Shown: positions 42,642 through 51,633 of the stretch, piece after piece
Layout of the letters: the number at the start of each line of letters is the position of its first letter
Numbering within the stretch: the first letter of the stretch is position 1
Origin: Prochlorococcus marinus str. SB
Lineage (GTDB): Bacteria; Cyanobacteriota; Cyanobacteriia; PCC-6307; Cyanobiaceae
Direction of reading: 5' to 3'
Length of the DNA: 64,000 bases
Assembly: GCF_000760115.1 (NCBI RefSeq)
Contig: NZ_JNAS01000001.1
Span: 1-64,000 of the forward strand
Program-made: the position numbers and the translations under genes
Notes under the pieces: model-generated
Database searches by the model: none
What the model saw: only the letters and a program-made list of their open reading frames with translations
Told to the model about the DNA's origin: nothing

Positions 42642-42995
42642 ATGAAAATATTTAAATTTCTAATTGTAATTCCTGTAATAACTTTAATAATTATTTTTCA
42701 AACCTCTTTGCAAAATAGATATCTAATAGCTTCTGATATTAGAGATGGAGAGACAATTTTTAGAAATGTTTGTGCAGGTTGCCATGTAAGAGGTGGATCA
42801 GTAGTCCTTAAAGGATCCAAATCATTAAAACTCTCCGACCTTGAAAAAAGAGGAATAGCAGATGTAAATTCAATAAAAATAATTGCTAATGATGGGATTG
42901 GTTTTATGAAAGGCTATAAAAATAAATTGAAGGATGGAGAGGATAAGGTTCTTGCACAATGGATTATTCAAAATGCACAAAAAGGTTGGGAGTAA
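42642..42995 (+). CDS. Class I cytochrome c, c6-like
   Basis: 117 residues from ATG 42642 (TTG/ATG-like starts from 42618 are less suitable). Hydrophobic signal (FLIVIPVITLIIIF), haem site CAGCH, a candidate Met ligand in GIGFMKGYKN, and the c6-like end KVLAQWIIQNAQKGW. It would carry electrons in the thylakoid lumen or periplasm. Which c6 subtype it is cannot be decided. It abuts the LptA-like gene with no gap. Confidence 0.85.
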   Translation: MKIFKFLIVIPVITLIIIFQTSLQNRYLIASDIRDGETIFRNVCAGCHVRGGSVVLKGSKSLKLSDLEKRGIADVNSIKIIANDGIGFMKGYKNKLKDGEDKVLAQWIIQNAQKGWE

Positions 42996-43364
42996 ATGAA
43001 AAGAGTACTTCTAGCATCGTTTTTATTTCTATTATCTGAATTTTCTTTTGCTGAGGAATTAACTAATTACACAATTACATCTGATTCTCAAGTAAATACT
43101 TTAGAAGGTGATTTAGAGGCTATTGGAAATGTATTTATTAAAAGCAATAGTGGTAATTTTGAGGCTTATTCTGACAAGCTTTCTTTTGACAAGGATGATA
43201 AATCTCTAAAACTTATTGGGAATGTTTTTGTTAAAAATTTAGAGTCTGAGGGAATTGCAATTGAAGAAACATCTGGAGATGAGTTGACCATATTTACTGA
43301 AACAGGAATTTTTGAATTCAAATCTCAAAATAAAAACAGAATAACAACAAAAATTAAATTCTAA
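42996..43364 (+). CDS. LptA/OstA-like outer-membrane transport protein
   Basis: 122 residues with a signal peptide (LASFLFLLSEFSFA). The rest is the repeated beta-strand pattern of OstA domains: TSDSQVNTLEGDLEAIGNVF, then KLSFDKDDKSLKLIGNVFV. It would bridge the periplasm for lipopolysaccharide export. Its ATG directly follows the cytochrome stop. Confidence 0.78.
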   Translation: MKRVLLASFLFLLSEFSFAEELTNYTITSDSQVNTLEGDLEAIGNVFIKSNSGNFEAYSDKLSFDKDDKSLKLIGNVFVKNLESEGIAIEETSGDELTIFTETGIFEFKSQNKNRITTKIKF

Positions 43365-43518
43365 ATAAAGAGTTGATATTTAATTTCTAGCTGATCTCTT
43401 AATGCAGAGATATAAATAATTATTATTTATATCAAAATAATTTGATTAATATATCTTGAAATTTTTAAATTAACTTTTGGCTGTAATTTATATTTAACAT
43501 TATTATTACTCATTAAAA

Positions 43519-44490
43519 GTGGGCATTTTCAAAAAAGTCCTTATTTTATCTTCTGCTATCTCATTAGTTCTCTCTCAAGAAGCGATTGCTTCAAAAAGAT
43601 TGAGCGGAGCAGGTGCTACATTTCCCTCGAAAATTTATACTAGGTGGTTTTTTGACTTAGCCAAATCTGGTGGACCAAGGGTTAATTACCAAGCAGTTGG
43701 TTCGGGCTCTGGAAGAAAAGCTTTTATAGACCAAACTGTAAACTTTGGTGCATCAGATGATCCTATGAAAGATTCTGATATAGAGAAAGTAACTAGAGGA
43801 CTAGTTCAAATACCTATGGTTGGTGGAACTATTGCTTTTGGTTATAACTATGATTGCGATTTGAAACTTACACAAGAGCAAGCAGTACGAGTTGCAATGG
43901 GTATGGTTAAAAACTGGAAAGAATTAGGTTGTAAATCAGGAAAGTTAACTTGGACACATCGTTCTGACGGTTCGGGAACTACTAAGGCTTTCACAAATTC
44001 TATGGAAGCATTTTCACCAACATGGACTTTAGGAACTGGTAAATCAGTTAAGTGGCCAGCAGGTGTTGGAGCAAAAGGTAATGCGGGTGTTGCAGGTGTA
44101 ATTCAAAACACTCCAGGCGCAATTGGTTATGTAAATCAGTCATATATTAAAGGTAATGTTAAGGCTGCTGCGATTCAAAATCTTTCAGGTGAGTTTCTAA
44201 AACCATCTGCAGAGGCAGGAGCTAAGGCTCTTAATGGTATTACTTTAGATGAAAATCTTGCGGGTAAAAATCCTAATCCAACAGCAAAAGGCGCGTACCC
44301 TATCGCTTCATTGACATGGATACTTGCTTACGAAAAAGGTAATGGTAGAAACACTAAAGCAATAAAACAAGCCTTTAATACATTATTAAGTGATGAGTAT
44401 CAAGATAAGGCTTCATCCCTTGGATTTATTCCCTTAAAAGGGAATATCCTTTTAAAATCAAGAGCTGCCGTTGAAAAAATAGGTAGTTAA
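43519..44490 (+). CDS. pstS: Phosphate-binding periplasmic protein
   Basis: 323 residues from GTG 43519, signal peptide cleaved near QEAIA. Phosphate-site motifs are SGAGATFPSKIYTRW, AVGSGSGRKAFID, FGASDDPM, RSDGSGTTKAFT and TPGAIGYVNQSY. It delivers phosphate to PstCA. The 154-base upstream gap has short TTAA-type elements (AATTAACT near 43470, ATTTAACA near 43493) but no convincing Pho box. Confidence 0.95.
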   Translation: MGIFKKVLILSSAISLVLSQEAIASKRLSGAGATFPSKIYTRWFFDLAKSGGPRVNYQAVGSGSGRKAFIDQTVNFGASDDPMKDSDIEKVTRGLVQIPMVGGTIAFGYNYDCDLKLTQEQAVRVAMGMVKNWKELGCKSGKLTWTHRSDGSGTTKAFTNSMEAFSPTWTLGTGKSVKWPAGVGAKGNAGVAGVIQNTPGAIGYVNQSYIKGNVKAAAIQNLSGEFLKPSAEAGAKALNGITLDENLAGKNPNPTAKGAYPIASLTWILAYEKGNGRNTKAIKQAFNTLLSDEYQDKASSLGFIPLKGNILLKSRAAVEKIGS

Positions 44491-44595
44491 ATTTTTTAAT
44501 AGATGTCAAATTATCATGACTTTCATATACCTTTAAGTCCTCTTAAAGTCTTTTACAGCATTTAGTAGTAGATTTATAGAGATATTCTTTTTTTA

Positions 44596-45543
44596 ATGGA
44601 AGAGAAATTAACTCTTTTCAAGAATCGTAAAAGATTCGGTATCGAAAAAAATATAGATATTATCTTCAAGAATACTGCTCTAGTCTTGTCTAGTTTCGTA
44701 GCAATAATACTTTTAGGAATTATTTTAGTAGTCTTTTTCCAGTCATTTGGATCCTTTTCAAGGTATGGCTTGAAGTTTTTAGTAACCTCTGAATGGAATC
44801 CTGTAAAAGATGAATACGGAGCTTTTACCGCAATATATGGCACATTAGTAACATCATTTCTTTCGTTATTAATAACTATCCCTTTGGGAGTTGGAACTGC
44901 AATATTTATTACCGAGGACTTTGTCCCGAAAGTTTTTAGAGAAATAATAGGTTCTTTTGTTGAATTATTAGCAGCAATCCCATCAGTTGTATTGGGACTT
45001 TGGGCAATATTTGTTATGGAACCTTTTTTTAGAGCCTTTTTTGTCTTTTTGCATAATTTCTTTGGTTGGATACCTTTATTCAGTACAGAACCTACAGGCA
45101 GGAATTCTTTGTTAGCAATATTGATTTTAGTAGTAATGCTTTTGCCAATAGTGACTTCTATTGCAAGGGATTCACTTAATCAGGTTCCTAAAAAGCTAAG
45201 AAATGCGGCTTATGGCATTGGAGCAAGTAGATGGAAAACAATTTTTTCAGTAATTTTGCCGGCAGCATTATCAGGAATTATGGCAGGTGTTCTATTGGCT
45301 TTAGGTAGGGCAATGGGAGAAACAATGGCCGTGACAATGATTATTGGTAATTCAAATGCATTTAGTTGGTCTCTATTATCTCCTGGATATACCATTTCCT
45401 CCATGCTCGCAAATCAGTTTGGTGAGGCTGATGGAAGTCAGGTTTCATCACTGTTTTATGCGGCTTTTGTACTGATGATCCTTTCTTTAGTAGTAAATAT
45501 CTTTGCGCAGTGGCTAGTTAAGAAATTTAGTCTCAAATATTAG
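44596..45543 (+). CDS. pstC: Phosphate ABC transporter permease PstC
   Basis: 315 residues, six membrane helices. The ATPase-contact loop is visible as NAAYGIGASRWKTIFSVILP, then RAMGETMAVTM. It follows pstS after about 105 bases and precedes pstA by six bases. Confidence 0.94.
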   Translation: MEEKLTLFKNRKRFGIEKNIDIIFKNTALVLSSFVAIILLGIILVVFFQSFGSFSRYGLKFLVTSEWNPVKDEYGAFTAIYGTLVTSFLSLLITIPLGVGTAIFITEDFVPKVFREIIGSFVELLAAIPSVVLGLWAIFVMEPFFRAFFVFLHNFFGWIPLFSTEPTGRNSLLAILILVVMLLPIVTSIARDSLNQVPKKLRNAAYGIGASRWKTIFSVILPAALSGIMAGVLLALGRAMGETMAVTMIIGNSNAFSWSLLSPGYTISSMLANQFGEADGSQVSSLFYAAFVLMILSLVVNIFAQWLVKKFSLKY

Positions 45544-45549
45544 ATAATT

Positions 45550-46443
45550 ATGAATTCACTCTATTACCAGAAAAGATTATCAAGAAATATAGGAGATAAA
45601 TTCTTTACTTCTTTATCAGTAATTTGTGCATTGATCGCAATACTCCCTTTGATTTTTCTGGTGACTTATATTCTCATCAAAGGTGGATCCCAAATTACAC
45701 CCGAACTATTTACTTTAGAACCAAATCCCCCTGGAGATGATTTAGATGCAGGTGGTATTAATCCTGCATTGATCGGAACATTAATAATAACTACTATTGC
45801 TTCAATTATCGCCATTCCAGTAGGTGTTGGTGGTGGAATATATCTAGCTGAATACTCTAAAGGCGGAGCTTTTTCAAGATTTATTAGATTTGGAGTTAAT
45901 GTTCTGGCGGGAGTCCCCTCAATAATTGCCGGTGTCTTTATTTATGCCTTAATTGTTTCTACAAAGATCTTGTTTGGGAGTATGTACAGCGGTTTAGCTG
46001 GAGGGATGGCGCTTTCAATATTGATGTTGCCTACTGTGATTAAGACCACTGATGAAGGTTTAAAGTTAGTTCCTAACGAATTAAGATATGCGTCTCTTGG
46101 AGTTGGAGCAAGTATGTATACAACCATATTGAAAGTTACTTTGCCCTCTGCCTTTAGGTCTATTGCTACTGGCATTGTACTTGGTATCGCAAGAGCTGCA
46201 GGTGAAACAGCACCTTTGATATTTACGGCTTTATTTTCTTACTACTACATAACAGGCTTTGGGGACTTGTTTTATGAGATGGGTTCCTTGGCTGTATTGA
46301 TATATAACTTTGCCCTTGAACCTTATGATGCTCAAAATAAATTAGCCTGGGCAGCTTCCTTTATTCTTGTTTTGTCGATACTATCAGTAAATATATTTTC
46401 AAGGATATTGGCCGCTTTTACAGAGAAAACTAAGAGAGTATAA
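45550..46443 (+). CDS. pstA: Phosphate ABC transporter permease PstA
   Basis: 297 residues, six membrane helices. The contact loop is RYASLGVGASMYTTILKVTLP, followed by GIARAAGETAPLIFTA. It ends with its stop immediately before the pstB ATG. Confidence 0.94.
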   Translation: MNSLYYQKRLSRNIGDKFFTSLSVICALIAILPLIFLVTYILIKGGSQITPELFTLEPNPPGDDLDAGGINPALIGTLIITTIASIIAIPVGVGGGIYLAEYSKGGAFSRFIRFGVNVLAGVPSIIAGVFIYALIVSTKILFGSMYSGLAGGMALSILMLPTVIKTTDEGLKLVPNELRYASLGVGASMYTTILKVTLPSAFRSIATGIVLGIARAAGETAPLIFTALFSYYYITGFGDLFYEMGSLAVLIYNFALEPYDAQNKLAWAASFILVLSILSVNIFSRILAAFTEKTKRV

Positions 46444-47253
46444 ATGATTAAAACTAATAAAAAAATACCAAAAAATATCATTTTGTCTCTTGAGAATGTT
46501 TCTATTAGCTATGGAACTTTCGAAGCAGTAAGAAATGTTTTTTGTAATTTTAAAAAAGGTAATATAACTTCCCTTATTGGCCCCTCCGGTTGTGGTAAAT
46601 CAACTGTTCTTAGATCATTAAATAGGATGAACGATTTAATTCCTAATTGTTCACTGAAAGGTACCGTACTCTTCGATGGAACTAATATTTACGATAAAAG
46701 AGTAGATCCAGTTGAAGTAAGAAGAAGAATTGGAATGGTTTTTCAACAACCTAATCCTTTTCCTAAATCTATCTATGAAAATATCGCATTTGGGGCAAGA
46801 ATTAATGGCTTTACGGGAGATATGGATGAATTAGTCGAAAGTTCACTAAAAAAGGCTGCTTTATGGGATGAATGTAAGGATAAATTAAATGATAGTGGTT
46901 ACTCTTTATCTGGCGGACAACAACAAAGATTATGTATTGCTCGAACCATCGCAATTGAGCCTGAAATAATTCTCATGGATGAGCCATGTTCAGCTTTAGA
47001 TCCAATCTCTACTTTAAAAATTGAGGAGACGATGCATGAACTTAAGAAGAATTACACAATAATAATCGTTACTCATAATATGCAACAGGCATTAAGAGTC
47101 AGTGATATGACTGCATTTTTTAATGCAATTGAGTATGAAGATGGTGATGGAGGAAAGGTTGGTTACCTCGCAGAATTTAATTCGACAAAGAAAATTTTTA
47201 ACTCTCCAAAAGAAAAAACCACTCAGGAATACATATCAGGTAAATTTGGCTGA
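46444..47253 (+). CDS. pstB: Phosphate ABC transporter ATP-binding protein
   Basis: 269 residues. Walker [11 protein letters not shown]-loop [13 protein letters not shown], signature [13 protein letters not shown], Walker [15 protein letters not shown], switch His in VTHNMQQ. These are PstB-specific phrases. It completes pstSCAB; no phoU, phoB or phoR is seen nearby. Confidence 0.96.
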   Translation: MIKTNKKIPKNIILSLENVSISYGTFEAVRNVFCNFKKGNITSLIGPSGCGKSTVLRSLNRMNDLIPNCSLKGTVLFDGTNIYDKRVDPVEVRRRIGMVFQQPNPFPKSIYENIAFGARINGFTGDMDELVESSLKKAALWDECKDKLNDSGYSLSGGQQQRLCIARTIAIEPEIILMDEPCSALDPISTLKIEETMHELKKNYTIIIVTHNMQQALRVSDMTAFFNAIEYEDGDGGKVGYLAEFNSTKKIFNSPKEKTTQEYISGKFG

Positions 47254-47360
47254 TGTTAAATTTTTACTTTTAAAAGAAATATTTTTACTTTTAAGATGGT
47301 CAAGGGGTAGACAAACAGTATAAATACCTATATAGTTATCTCGAATTAGTAAGTTTATTT

Positions 47361-47636
47361 TTGAAAAACTACCCTTTTCTACCTTTCTTGATTTTTGCAG
47401 GGGCTCTCATAACAACTGCAACTATAGGTTTACCTGTATTTACTTCATAATTTAAGAAAATTTCTATTACAGGTAATCTTATGGTTTCAATATTAAATAA
47501 AGAATTAATTGGAAGTCCTAATAAAACCTTAATAAAGGGAAATTTATTTGACTTTATAAAAAAAAGAGAGAATATGAATCTGTGTGGGAGTGAAAAATCT
47601 GTATTAAAACCATTTTTAATAGTGGTCAATTTCTAA
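47361..47636 (+). pseudogene. Reading frame with one internal stop; two small peptides or a decayed gene
   Basis: From TTG 47361 the frame reads a membrane-helix-like 29-mer (NYPFLPFLIFAGALITTATI) to TAA 47448-47450. It stays open in the same frame, with ATG 47481 starting a further 51 codons (MVSILNKELIGSPNK...) to TAA 47634-47636. Either two tiny genes or one gene with a nonsense change. The opposite strand also has an open frame (47369-47629), so the reading is uncertain. Confidence 0.3.
47369..47629 (-). CDS. Doubtful 86-residue protein antisense to the broken frame
   Basis: TTG start at 47629; hydrophobic-basic composition, ending RAPAKIKKGRKG. No family, no ribosome-binding site. It competes with the plus-strand reading of the same DNA; only one is likely real. 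Confidence 0.3.
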   Translation of the reverse strand: MTTIKNGFNTDFSLPHRFIFSLFFIKSNKFPFIKVLLGLPINSLFNIETIRLPVIEIFLNYEVNTGKPIVAVVMRAPAKIKKGRKG

Positions 47637-47646
47637 TTTATTTATC

Positions 47647-47793
47647 ATGGATAAAACTAAAGAACAGTTAGAAAAATTAAGAGAAGTAGCAGAAGCATCT
47701 CTTACAAAAACGGATGAACTTCAAAAAGTTCTTGCTCAAATCGAAGCTTTAATGTCTAGAGAAGAATCAAAAACATTATCAAAGAAGAAATAA
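47647..47793 (+). CDS. 48-residue coiled-coil protein
   Basis: ATG 47647, TAA 47791-47793. Strongly helical and charged (KEQLEKLREVAEASLTKTDE, then LQKVLAQIEALMSREE). It looks like a small coiled coil. Function unknown. Confidence 0.5.
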   Translation: MDKTKEQLEKLREVAEASLTKTDELQKVLAQIEALMSREESKTLSKKK

Positions 47794-47829
47794 TTAATTA
47801 AAAAATAATTTTAGGTTTTGTACTTTTAA

Positions 47830-47940
47830 TTACACCTCTACAATTTCATTGTAGTTATCAATTAGGTATGCAGAACCCGTTCCAAAGTTTTCTGTTAGGT
47901 CTCGAGGTCTTACCTTCTTTAAGTAAAAGACCTCTTTAAT
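47830..47940 (-). CDS. Candidate small protein without a standard start codon
   Basis: The minus-strand frame ending TAA 47830-47832 reads KKVRPRDLTENFGTGSAYLI then DNYNEIVEV, which looks like a real, well-composed protein rather than AT-rich noise. The open frame extends upstream beyond 47980 with no ATG, GTG or TTG. ATT 47940 is the best placed candidate start, right behind AAG-rich DNA. A hairpin (47904-47944) covers the start region. Not recognised. Confidence 0.35.
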   Translation of the reverse strand: MKEVFYLKKVRPRDLTENFGTGSAYLIDNYNEIVEV

Positions 47941-47944
47941 TTGC
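47904..47944. other. Hairpin, terminator or translation-control element
   Basis: Perfect 8-bp stem GAGGTCTT (47904-47911) / AAGACCTC (47937-47944), followed on the plus strand by TTTAATTT. It lies between convergent genes and may end the plus-strand transcript. On the minus strand it encloses AAAGAAGG and could hide a ribosome-binding site for the 47830-47940 candidate. Confidence 0.5.
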
Positions 47945-47975
47945 TTGTTTTTATTATATTTTATAAACTGCTTAT

Positions 47976-48278
47976 TTAGTTTATTACTTTTTGGATTTCT
48001 TTCAGGCAGACATTTACGTCGAAAGATTCAGTATTTACAACTTCTAATCCTGTTGTTTTTGTAACCTCAACAGTGGCATTACATTCGTCTTGTTTAAGAG
48101 CCATGTAACTTGGCTTTTTATCTTCTATGTCTAATTCAACACTTGATTCAGTATCTGCCTTATATTGCTCCATTACAAGTGTAAGCGCCTCTATCTCAAC
48201 GGAAAAATTATCATTTGCTTTTGCCCCAAATTGGATTACAAGAAATGGAAATAAAATCAAGGCTATTAATTTTTTCAT
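47976..48278 (-). CDS. Secreted 100-residue protein with two cysteines
   Basis: Signal peptide (MKKLIALILFPFLVIQFGAK, cleavage near AKA). The mature part is acidic with Cys in KQDECNATVEV and VNVCLKEIQ, which could form a disulfide. No family. Confidence 0.6.
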   Translation of the reverse strand: MKKLIALILFPFLVIQFGAKANDNFSVEIEALTLVMEQYKADTESSVELDIEDKKPSYMALKQDECNATVEVTKTTGLEVVNTESFDVNVCLKEIQKVIN

Positions 48279-48483
48279 TTCTATAAAATGTGTTTATTTT
48301 TTTTATAACGTGGATTGTCTGCTAAAGAAAGGGGCATTAGCTTTATTAATTTTTTTTATCTACTTTTACTTTTAAAAAAATAGATTTATAAACACAAATT
48401 AGTTGATAAATAAACTAATCGAGACTTTTAAGTATAAATTGGTATATCTAAATGAAAAATTTAAGTTACTTCAATAGGATTTT

Positions 48484-49134
48484 TTAAGATTTTATCTCGA
48501 TAATTTCTTCTTCAGAAACAATTGCCCATTTTTTAAATGATTTTTTGCAGGGATATCCTCCGGTTAAGTCTCCGAATGCAGGCAGATATAAAACATTTTT
48601 ATTGTTATCCATTGCAAAACACCTAAAAGATAATTTATCTCCATTGTTTTTTAAATGGATTTTTGGATGATAATGTCCACAAATATTCAAGGTTTTATTT
48701 TTTTCTAAGTTAACTGGCTCATGGCTAAAAGTAATATTTTTAGTTTTTCTAATATCAAAAATTTTTATATTTTTAAAATCACAACCTACATCATGATTTC
48801 CTAAGATTAGTTCAACTGTGGTTTTTAGTAGTTCAGGAAGATCCTCAACTTTTTTTTGAAGAGTTTTATCTATTGAATATTTGCTGTGGAATAAATCTCC
48901 CAAAATTATTAATTTATCAGGAGTATATTTTTTTACTATTTTTTTTATTCTTGCGAAATTATTTTCATCTGAATTATTGGTAAGGGGGATACCATTTTGC
49001 TGAAAATATTCAGCTTTCCCAAGATGAATATCGGATATCAACAATTCTTTTGTTTGGGGTAAAAATAAAGCTCTTGAAGGAAGCATCTCTAACAATGTAT
49101 CTTCCCAACAAAATTTAAAAGAACTTTTTTTCAT
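48484..49134 (-). CDS. pdeM: Ligase-associated metallophosphodiesterase PdeM
   Basis: 216 residues. Metal motifs in order: ISDIHLG, LGDLFHS, LGNHDVG, FSHEP and CGHYHPK. The form with these spacings and a co-operonic ligase and Lhr-type helicase is the DNA-repair phosphodiesterase family (PdeM). It starts exactly after the helicase gene with no gap; last of the four-gene unit. Confidence 0.9.
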   Translation of the reverse strand: MKKSSFKFCWEDTLLEMLPSRALFLPQTKELLISDIHLGKAEYFQQNGIPLTNNSDENNFARIKKIVKKYTPDKLIILGDLFHSKYSIDKTLQKKVEDLPELLKTTVELILGNHDVGCDFKNIKIFDIRKTKNITFSHEPVNLEKNKTLNICGHYHPKIHLKNNGDKLSFRCFAMDNNKNVLYLPAFGDLTGGYPCKKSFKKWAIVSEEEIIEIKS

Positions 49135-51633
49135 TTAATCACTATATTTTTTTATAAGTTTTTCTACTCTTTTTTCTATTGGTTCATTGCTTAAAGTATT
49201 TTTAAGTCTTTCAACTAATAAAGGGAAAGCAAAAGGGGTGGGAGTTTTTATCTCGTTTAACAGCATTTTTAAATTTTTTAATCTTTGTAATGATCTAGAT
49301 ATTCTTTTATTTTCTAATTGATATTCTTTAACTTCTTGATGCGATTGTTTTATTAAAAGATGGCCTTCTTCATATTTAGTAAAGACATCGAAGAAAAGAC
49401 TTGAACTTATTTGAAGTTGAGAGGAGGTTTTAGTTTTGGTTGGATTATTTTGATTTACGAGTCCACTTATTTGAGCAATATTTTTAAATCTACGTTTTGT
49501 TAATTCTGAAAAATTAATTGCATTTTCTAGATCTTCTTCTAATTTTTTGTTATCCAAAAAGTAATCGGCTTCTTTTTTTACTATGGAAAAATCATAATCT
49601 TCTGCTGTAGTTAAGCTGAATCCAAAATCATTAGCAGTAATACTAAATGTAGATTGTTTTAATTTTGCTAATCTTAAAGCCCATAGAAATGCAATCCCTT
49701 CATTTACAAATTTGCCATCAAGTGTAAAAACAAAAAGATTCGAAAAATCCTTGGTTTTATAAATTTCTATAAGGAATTCATCTCTCTTTGGAATATTTGA
49801 AAGAACTTTTTGTTTCTTCAATATTGGGCGTAATGAATTTAGTTCAGGATTTAAGTAATCATAATTATCTAATTCATTGCATATTTCTATTTCTTTTCTC
49901 AAACTTTCACAAAGTAGATCAGAAATTGCCATTTGACCTCCGACCCATGCAGGAATTAGAGAACTTTTTTTTGTTGATTTTTTAACGTATAAAATCATAT
50001 CTCTAATTCTTACAAATTGGAGCATTTTACCGGCAAAGTAAAATGTATCGCCAGGATTTAATTTTGAAGCAAAATTCTCCTCTAAATTACCTAAGGATTT
50101 ACCTTTCGTATATTTAACATTCACAAATTTGTCACTTGTAATTGTACCAATATTGAACTTATGCATTCTTATTAAAGATTTGTCTTTGACAAAATATTTA
50201 AAGTTTTCATTATTATTTTGTGATTCTTCCTTAACTATCTTTTTATATTTTGGATATGCTTTAAGACATTTTCCTCCATATTCTAAAAAGTCAAGACACC
50301 AATTCCAATCTTGATCTTTTAAGTTTCTATAACTCCAGCAATTTTTAATTCTTTCTTTCTCAATTTTTGGATCAAAGCCATTTCCGCATGCCAAACTTAT
50401 TAGATGTTGTAGAAGAACATCATAAGATAATTCAGGAAGTCTAATTTTTTCAGATATACCACTTTTTATTATTCTTCGCATTGCACTAATTTCTAATAAC
50501 TCCAAAGAATTAGTAGGCATAAAAATTATTTTTGATTTTCCGCCTGGTCTATGAGCACTTCTTCCCGCTCTTTGGATAAGTCTAGCTAAATTTTTTGCAC
50601 TACCAATTTGAACTATTTGATCTACAGGTTGGAAGTCAACCCCTAAATCTAATGAGCTGGTGCAAACCACCCATTTTATTAATCCGTCTTTAACCCCTTC
50701 TTCAACTCTTTTTCTATCATCTTTATCTAGTGAGCCATGATGAAGTGCTATTTTGTCTTCCATCTCTGGCAGAAAAAATTTAAGACATTGATACCATCTT
50801 TCAGATTGATTTCTTGTATTGGTGAATAATAAGGTGCTTTTATTTTTATCTAGGATTTTTAAAAGTGAAGAATGACTTCTAATACCAAGATGACCACTCC
50901 ATGGAAAGGTCGTTTCCTCCTCTGGCAAAACGCTTATAATTTCTATCTCTTTTTGAATATTTGTAATTATAATTTTGGGTTTAATAGAGCTCATCCCAAC
51001 TATTGCTCTTGCTGCTTCTTCAATATTTCCAATAGTTGCAGACATTGCCCAAATTTGTAAATTTTTTATATTACCTCTTAGCCAACTTAAAGATAACTCG
51101 CACTGGTTTCCTCTTTTACTACCCATCAATTCATGCCATTCGTCAATAATTATTGATGACAAATCCTTGAACAAATTATTAGATTCTTTATTAGAAAGTA
51201 AAAGAGATAAAGACTCTGGAGTGGTAATAAGAATATTAGGTGGTTTAGCTAGTTGCTTTTTCTTTTCATATGGGGTTGTATCCCCATTCCTAATGTCAAC
51301 AGTGATTTCTTTATTAAAATGTAAAGCTGCTAATTGGATGGAATTTTTTAAATCTCTAGTTAGAGCTTTTAAAGGCGTTATTAATAATATATTCACACTT
51401 TTATTATTTTTGGGATCTTCTATCTTTGATAAAGGTCCCATTAATGCAGCATAAGTTTTGCCGCATCCAGTAGGAACTTGTATTATTCCATTCTCTCCAT
51501 TTAAAAATGCTTCCCAAGATTCGATCTGGTAGGGTAATGGCTCCCATCCATTTGAGTAGAAAAAACGTTTAATTTTAGAAATTAAATTATTTTGCTTACT
51601 ATTTTGTTTACTATTTTGCGTAATATTTTTCAT
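49135..51633 (-). CDS. Ligase-associated DEXH-box helicase (Lhr-type)
   Basis: 832 residues, the Lhr-Core size. Walker A IIQVPTGCGKT, box II IIDEWHEL (DEWH), SATIG, and motif VI QRAGRSAHRPGG. The C-terminal half is the Lhr-specific winged-helix and beta-barrel region. Lhr is a 3'-5' ATP-dependent DNA/RNA-DNA helicase; this subfamily occurs with ligase, exonuclease and phosphodiesterase genes. It overlaps the ligase gene by four bases. Confidence 0.92.
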   Translation of the reverse strand: MKNITQNSKQNSKQNNLISKIKRFFYSNGWEPLPYQIESWEAFLNGENGIIQVPTGCGKTYAALMGPLSKIEDPKNNKSVNILLITPLKALTRDLKNSIQLAALHFNKEITVDIRNGDTTPYEKKKQLAKPPNILITTPESLSLLLSNKESNNLFKDLSSIIIDEWHELMGSKRGNQCELSLSWLRGNIKNLQIWAMSATIGNIEEAARAIVGMSSIKPKIIITNIQKEIEIISVLPEEETTFPWSGHLGIRSHSSLLKILDKNKSTLLFTNTRNQSERWYQCLKFFLPEMEDKIALHHGSLDKDDRKRVEEGVKDGLIKWVVCTSSLDLGVDFQPVDQIVQIGSAKNLARLIQRAGRSAHRPGGKSKIIFMPTNSLELLEISAMRRIIKSGISEKIRLPELSYDVLLQHLISLACGNGFDPKIEKERIKNCWSYRNLKDQDWNWCLDFLEYGGKCLKAYPKYKKIVKEESQNNNENFKYFVKDKSLIRMHKFNIGTITSDKFVNVKYTKGKSLGNLEENFASKLNPGDTFYFAGKMLQFVRIRDMILYVKKSTKKSSLIPAWVGGQMAISDLLCESLRKEIEICNELDNYDYLNPELNSLRPILKKQKVLSNIPKRDEFLIEIYKTKDFSNLFVFTLDGKFVNEGIAFLWALRLAKLKQSTFSITANDFGFSLTTAEDYDFSIVKKEADYFLDNKKLEEDLENAINFSELTKRRFKNIAQISGLVNQNNPTKTKTSSQLQISSSLFFDVFTKYEEGHLLIKQSHQEVKEYQLENKRISRSLQRLKNLKMLLNEIKTPTPFAFPLLVERLKNTLSNEPIEKRVEKLIKKYSD

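Noticed and set aside
43440-43518. Pho box upstream of pstS
   Set aside because: A few TTAA-like octamers are present, but not in the tandem 11-base spacing with enough matches.
50975-51454. 159-codon plus-strand frame within the Lhr-type helicase
   Set aside because: Antisense shadow of the helicase; no domain of its own.
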